From positions 1 through 64,000 of the forward strand of contig CAZKNR010000413.1 of NCBI GenBank assembly GCA_964553925.1: a DNA stretch of 64,000 nucleotides, written 5' to 3'. Positions 59,945 through 64,000 of the stretch are shown here, one piece after another. Numbering within the stretch: the first letter of the stretch is position 1; each line of letters opens with the position of its first letter. The notes beneath the pieces are model-generated. The model was not told where the DNA came from, made no database searches, and saw nothing but the letters and a program-made list of their open reading frames with translations. A program made the position numbers and the translations under genes. The stretch is from DAISKN01 sp964553925. Lineage in GTDB: Bacteria > Acidobacteriota > Vicinamibacteria > Marinacidobacterales > SMYC01.

Positions 59945-60663
59945 AAGAAACCCGGCGCATCCGGATCGAGCTCGCCGCGGCCTACCGGCTCGCCGTGCGC
60001 TTCGATCTCAACGAGGGGATCTCGAACCACTTCACCGCCCGGGCGGGGGAGAACTTCCTCGTCATCCCCCACGGCGTGCATTTCCGCGAGGTCACCGCGA
60101 GCCGGCTCCTCCTCGTCGATCCAGACGGCAAGGTGCAAAAAGGTAAGGGCGAGGTCGAGCCCTCCGCGCTCTTCATTCACTCGAGGATCCTGAAGGCCCG
60201 GCCCGACGCCCACGCGGTGCTCCATACGCATCAACCCTACACCACGGCCCTGACACTTCTCGAGAACGGCCGCCTTCTGCCCGCGAGCCAGAACGCGCTC
60301 CGGTTTCACGACCGCGTCGCCTACGACGATCTGTACCAGGGCGCCGCAGACCAGGCGGCGGAGGGAGAACGCCTCGCCTCGGTCCTCGGGAAACGCGACG
60401 TGTTGTTCCTCGCCCATCACGGTGTGGTCGTCGTGGGCGCTTCCGTCGCGAAGGCCTTCGACGACCTGTATTTCCTGGAGCGCGCGGCGATGGTGCAGGT
60501 CCTCGCGCAGTCGACGGGAGGGCGTCTTCGATCGATCGGAGACGAAGTCGCCCGCGGCTACGTGCGGGAGGATCGGCCCAACAACCTCGCGAAACAGGCG
60601 CGGGAGCACTTCGAAGCGCTCCTCCGGATCCTCGACCGCGAGGAGCCCGACTACCGGGACTGA
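59941..60663 (+). CDS. Class II aldolase/adducin family protein
   Basis: The 240-residue product has the zinc-binding histidines of class II aldolases in LHTHQPYTTA and AHHGVVVVG, plus the substrate-phosphate loop region SNHFTAR. Enzymes of the family cleave or isomerise sugar phosphates. Its ATG overlaps the gltX stop (ATGA), so it is co-translated with it. The 3' end overlaps the convergent M20 gene by 13 bases. Confidence 0.85.
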   Translation: MKETRRIRIELAAAYRLAVRFDLNEGISNHFTARAGENFLVIPHGVHFREVTASRLLLVDPDGKVQKGKGEVEPSALFIHSRILKARPDAHAVLHTHQPYTTALTLLENGRLLPASQNALRFHDRVAYDDLYQGAADQAAEGERLASVLGKRDVLFLAHHGVVVVGASVAKAFDDLYFLERAAMVQVLAQSTGGRLRSIGDEVARGYVREDRPNNLAKQAREHFEALLRILDREEPDYRD

Positions 60664-61904
60664 CGGCCGGGCCGGCTGGGCCTGCCGGACCTGCCGTGAA
60701 AGTCGAGCGCGAGCCGCGTCATCATCTCGACCCCGGGCGCGAACGTCTCCTCGTCGACGCGGAAATAAGCCGAGTGGTTGAATGGGGCCTCGTTCAGGTC
60801 GCGCCCCGGACCGGTGACGCCCATGAAGGCGTACATGCTCGGGACCTCCTTCGCGAAGTAGGCGAAGTCCTCGGTCGCGAGGATGAGCTCGCACTCGAAG
60901 ACTCCGTCCGTCCCCGCGACCGCCTCGAGAGTCGGACGCATGCGGCGAACGAGTTCGGGGTCGTTCACCGTCGCCGGGTTGACGGGGCGGATCTCGAGCC
61001 CGGCCGTGGCGCCGAAGCTTCCGGCGACACCTTCGGCCGTTCGCCTCAGCCGCTCCTGGATGTCGGCCCGCATTTTGGGGTCGAACGTGCGGATGGTGCC
61101 CTCGAGCCGAACTTCGTCTCCGATGACGTTCGCGTGCGTCCCGCCGCGAATCAGTCCGAAGGTGATGACCGCGGGGGCGGTCGCGAGGTTCACCTGGCGG
61201 CTCACGATGGTCTGGACGGCGTTCACGATCTGGGCGGAAACGGCGATGGGATCGACTCCGTCCCACGGTCGCGAGGCATGGGTCCCTCGGCCGTGGACCG
61301 TCAGGATCACGTTGTCCTCGCTCGCCATGATCGGCCCCTCCCGGGTCATGAAGTGGCCCGTCCGAAGCCGGGGCGTCGTGTGGAGCGCGAAGAGGGCATC
61401 GGGCTTCACCCGGTCGAACACGCCGTCCTCTAGCATGAGCTCGGCCCCGCTCCGTTCCCCAGGGAGTGCCGCTTCCTCCGCCGGCTGGAACAGGAGCATC
61501 ACCGTGCCCGCGATTTCCTCTCGCCTCGCGCTCAGGACCTCGGCCGCCCCCATCAGGATTGCCGTGTGGGAATCGTGGCCGCAGGCGTGCATGACCCCCA
61601 CTTCCTCGCCCCGGTAGACGGTCCTCGCGGTCGAGGCATAGGCAAGCCCCGTCTTCTCGGTGACGGGGAGCGCGTCCATGTCGGCGCGAAGGGCGACCGT
61701 AGGTCCGGGCTTCGATCCCTTCACCAGCGCCACCACCCCCGTCTTTCCCACGCCGGTCCGCACCTCGAGCCCGAGCGAGCGCAGGTGCGCCGCGACGATC
61801 CCCGAGGTCCGGACCTCCTCGAGCCCGAGCTCGGGGTTTTGATGAAAGTCGCGGAACCATCCCAGGACCTTGGGCACTACGGCATCGACCACAGAGCTAG
61901 CCAT
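60651..61904 (-). CDS. M20 family amidohydrolase (hippurate / N-acyl-amino acid hydrolase-like)
   Basis: The 417-residue product has the metal-site motifs ALRADMDALPV, MHACGHDSHTAI, QPAEEAALPG and a later NHSAYFRVDE. These are typical of M20D hydrolases acting on N-acyl amino acids such as hippurate or indole-acetyl conjugates. The ATG at 61904 is seven bases after a TATAAT, with no Shine-Dalgarno sequence, so the message is probably leaderless. Upstream in-frame ATGs at 61913 and 62048 lie within or before that box. Confidence 0.85.
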   Translation of the reverse strand: MASSVVDAVVPKVLGWFRDFHQNPELGLEEVRTSGIVAAHLRSLGLEVRTGVGKTGVVALVKGSKPGPTVALRADMDALPVTEKTGLAYASTARTVYRGEEVGVMHACGHDSHTAILMGAAEVLSARREEIAGTVMLLFQPAEEAALPGERSGAELMLEDGVFDRVKPDALFALHTTPRLRTGHFMTREGPIMASEDNVILTVHGRGTHASRPWDGVDPIAVSAQIVNAVQTIVSRQVNLATAPAVITFGLIRGGTHANVIGDEVRLEGTIRTFDPKMRADIQERLRRTAEGVAGSFGATAGLEIRPVNPATVNDPELVRRMRPTLEAVAGTDGVFECELILATEDFAYFAKEVPSMYAFMGVTGPGRDLNEAPFNHSAYFRVDEETFAPGVEMMTRLALDFHGRSGRPSRPGRQSR

Positions 61905-61911
61905 ACGCGAC

Positions 61912-61917
61912 ATTATA
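61912..61917 (-). promoter_or_regulatory. TATAAT -10 box directly ahead of the M20 gene
   Basis: A perfect TATAAT on the minus strand ends seven bases before the ATG at 61904. The gap between the M20 gene and the preceding membrane-protein gene is only 20 bases, and the box fills part of it. No good -35 was found. Confidence 0.55.
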
Positions 61918-61924
61918 AGGTCGG

Positions 61925-63859
61925 TCACAGGAACAGATAGTCTGTGTAGAACTGCGTCACCATCGCTCGGAACGAAAACCCATAAGCCAGGGCGAGGGCG
62001 GTGGTGGCAAGGACTACGAAGAGCCTGCCGTATCGGGAACCGGCCCATAGGTTCGCGAGAAGGCTCCCCGCGCCAACCGCGAGAAGCGCCCCTCCCCAGT
62101 ACAGCTCTTTGGCATAGTGGAAATAGTCGGGAAACAGGAAGCGCAAAGCGAGCATGGCGAGCGAGGAGAGCGCCCAGGACTCGAAGAGCAACCGCAGCGA
62201 CGGCGACTCGAGCCTCGGTAGCACCGCGCCGAGTCCGAAGGCCCCGAGCCCGAGCAAGGGAATACCGATGAACCCTGCCACGCGGGCGAACACCGATTCG
62301 GCTCGCGCCGAGACGCTTGCTGCCGAAGGCGGCGGTCCATCCACGCCGGCCCTTTCGATCCCTTCGATCCCATCAGCCCCTTCGGACATGACCAAATCGG
62401 GAATCGCGCGGACGGTTTCGGGATGGTAAGCGAGAAGAGCGAGGGCCGCCGCCAGGAGTCCCGCCGCCGCGAGCCGCGCCAGATTGCGCCGATCGAGGCC
62501 GCGGCCGAGAATGCCGAGCGCGAGTGCCGAAGCGACGAACAGACCGAAATGGATGAACGCGGCGGTATAGGCGACGAGGGCTCCGGTCATCGCCGCGGTT
62601 GCGAGTGAGAAGCGGCGAAGGCCTTCCGGCCTCAAGGACAGGCGCGCCAGACACGCGAGGGCCAGTAAATCGAAAAACGATCCGGTGACCGCGGACAGCT
62701 CCAGCAAAAAGAGACTTCTGGTGATCGAAGGAACGAGAAGATAAGAGACCGCCGCGAAAGCATCGGCATGCGGACGGTTCGAGAGCCTTCGGGCGAGGGT
62801 ACCGAGAGGAAACAGAGCGAGAGCCGCGATGCCTGAGGCGGTGAGCTTCAACCACAGCTCGGGGGAGTGATGGAGCCGGTTTCCGAGGCCGGCGAGGAAG
62901 TAGAAGGCAACCGGATAAGGAAAAGCGCGGTACGTCCCCGCTACCGGTGCGACGCCGAGATTGTGGATCTGTTGATAGTCGGGGAGGCGCTCCCAGAAAT
63001 CGACCGCGCCGCGGTGGTAGACCAGCTCGAGAAGAGTCTCGTGGATCGGTAGATCGACGAAGTAGAAGCGCGGATGAAACAAGAGGGCGCTCTTGACCAA
63101 GACCGTCGCCAGAAACAATGCCCGCAGGAGAGCGCTCGAGCCGGGGGCGAGGAACCGTACAACGACCAGGCCAATGGTTCCGAGAAAAGCAGCGGGTGCC
63201 AGCCGAGGTGCGAGGTGAATCCCGGCGAAGCCGTCCACGAGCGAGATCGCGCTCATCACGAGAGCGACTCCGAGTGTGCCGGCGAGAGTCGCGCCCGGCC
63301 CGAGGCCGGCGATGGCGAACGCGAGATAGCTGAGGGCTACGAGAGCGCCGAACGCGAGTGCTTCGTCCCGCGAAGGAGAGATGCTCGCCACCTGAAATCG
63401 GAGCCGCGCGATCTCGACCACCGACCCCGGACCCGGCTCCGAGCGCAGCCGGACCGACGCCCGACGCCGTCCATCAGGAATCTCCCAGCGAAGCTCACGG
63501 GGAAGGGAATCAGGAGCGAGGCTCAAGGTTCCGAGGGAAGCGTCGTCCAGGGCGGCGCGGATCTCGGAAGGGGATGGACCCTTCGAGCGAAGCGTGAGTG
63601 TGAGCGTGCCGGGCCCAACCATAGTGAGAGGAAGGGTGACGCGCGAGCGGGTCTGGAGCGAGCGCCATGACATCTCGCCGTCGAAGACCCAGGTGGACGA
63701 GAGTCCCTGAAGGTAGTCGCGAGCCCCGGGACCCATGTCGACCTCGAGGGTGCGGGCGGCGTCGAGACAAGCGGACCACACCCCGAGCCCGGCGAGTGTA
63801 GCCAGAAAGAGGGCGACTCCGGAGCGGATCGGACGCGGCCAGACGGAGGCCGTACTCAC
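61925..63859 (-). CDS. Large multi-pass membrane protein, GT-C glycosyltransferase-like
   Basis: The 644-residue product starts at a GTG and has a short N-terminal span, an extracytoplasmic beta-rich region of about 120 residues, and then about ten spans. FYFVDLPIHETLLELVYHRG and YRAFPYPVAFYFLAGLGNRLHH resemble the catalytic loops of GT-C membrane glycosyltransferases, but no certain acidic motif could be assigned. A lipid-linked sugar substrate is possible. It is the last complete gene; 63860-64000 shows no supported feature. Confidence 0.55.
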   Translation of the reverse strand: MSTASVWPRPIRSGVALFLATLAGLGVWSACLDAARTLEVDMGPGARDYLQGLSSTWVFDGEMSWRSLQTRSRVTLPLTMVGPGTLTLTLRSKGPSPSEIRAALDDASLGTLSLAPDSLPRELRWEIPDGRRRASVRLRSEPGPGSVVEIARLRFQVASISPSRDEALAFGALVALSYLAFAIAGLGPGATLAGTLGVALVMSAISLVDGFAGIHLAPRLAPAAFLGTIGLVVVRFLAPGSSALLRALFLATVLVKSALLFHPRFYFVDLPIHETLLELVYHRGAVDFWERLPDYQQIHNLGVAPVAGTYRAFPYPVAFYFLAGLGNRLHHSPELWLKLTASGIAALALFPLGTLARRLSNRPHADAFAAVSYLLVPSITRSLFLLELSAVTGSFFDLLALACLARLSLRPEGLRRFSLATAAMTGALVAYTAAFIHFGLFVASALALGILGRGLDRRNLARLAAAGLLAAALALLAYHPETVRAIPDLVMSEGADGIEGIERAGVDGPPPSAASVSARAESVFARVAGFIGIPLLGLGAFGLGAVLPRLESPSLRLLFESWALSSLAMLALRFLFPDYFHYAKELYWGGALLAVGAGSLLANLWAGSRYGRLFVVLATTALALAYGFSFRAMVTQFYTDYLFL

Positions 63860-64000
63860 GCGCTTCCCGTCGATCTTCGTATCCCCCAGAAGTGAACCTC
63901 GGTCATTCTATGCCATGCCCAGGGGGGACAGCCCGCAGGCCGGATCTACCACCATCGATCCCCTAATCTCGTGGCATTGAACAAAACCTTTGAGGGCGCC

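Noticed and set aside
1..64000. CRISPR arrays, rRNA, tRNA genes, complete insertion sequences
   Set aside because: No regularly spaced direct repeats, no conserved RNA-gene sequence blocks and no transposase gene were recognised by reading; short degenerate RNA genes could still be missed.
63735..64000. A short plus-strand frame at the right end of the window
   Set aside because: It overlaps the start of the GT-C-like gene in antisense and shows no family pattern or ribosome site.

Overview
The window is a high-GC (mid-60s % by eye), densely coded bacterial chromosome segment, probably from an Acidobacteriota lineage. That placement is an inference from gene content: a GWxTD-domain protein, a TMTC-like membrane protein with a long TPR tail, large Ser/Thr kinases with TolB-type propellers or cyclase/ATPase/TPR modules, DUF2277, repeated YtcJ-type amidohydrolases, Tat-exported hydrolases and an SdhCAB operon. 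There is no rRNA or tRNA gene and no marker that settles the taxonomy. About 45 intact genes were found, no CRISPR array, no complete insertion sequence and no phage block.

Layout. 1-8.7 kb: the end of a Cys-rich zinc-ribbon protein, then a tight, overlapping run of a TMTC-like membrane protein, two alkaline-phosphatase-superfamily enzymes of 'sulfatase' type that lack the formylglycine motif, a GWxTD/TPR protein and an exported amidohydrolase. This looks like a cell-envelope module. 8.7-11.5 kb (minus strand): an EEP-family phosphatase/nuclease and an exported S15/CocE peptidase. 11.5-20.3 kb: an accessory island with a broken uridine-kinase-like gene, an AAA_21 ATPase plus DUF4276 TOPRIM pair (OLD-like, possible defence), a MazE/MazF-type toxin-antitoxin pair behind a near-consensus promoter, a nitrobindin-like protein, a frameshifted GyrI-like gene, a WD40 remnant, a Tat-exported SpdH-like flavoprotein, a DUF4143 ATPase and a decayed PIN toxin between two copies of a kinase 5' end. 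20.3-23.0 kb: a TolB-propeller kinase broken by one base.

23-43.9 kb: mostly metabolic and exported hydrolases. These include a Tat phosphoesterase, a TPR protein, NTF2-fold proteins, three YtcJ-type amidohydrolases, two ACS-type MFS carriers, an ACMSD-like hydrolase, a polysaccharide deacetylase, a gamma-glutamyltransferase-like protein, a YjcH/ActP-type symporter, a beta-alanine-type aminotransferase and an LVIVD protein. Two loci repeat the same head-to-head YtcJ/MFS architecture, which suggests paralogous uptake-and-cleavage modules.

43.8-48.4 kb: a 1288-residue kinase/degenerate cyclase/ATPase/TPR regulator is translationally coupled to a small membrane protein that resembles transmembrane terpene cyclases. 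48.4-64 kb: an MpaB/Lcp-like oxygenase, a second ACMSD-like hydrolase, an NTF2-fold protein, sdhCAB with a small TPR gene, a DUF58-BatA pair, gltX, a class II aldolase, an M20 amidohydrolase and a GT-C-like membrane protein.

Regulation. Several first genes have a -10 hexamer only 5-10 bases before the start codon and no Shine-Dalgarno sequence, which points to leaderless mRNAs. Five convergent gene pairs overlap at their 3' ends. Single-base lesions cluster between 11.8 and 22.4 kb while the rest of the window reads cleanly.
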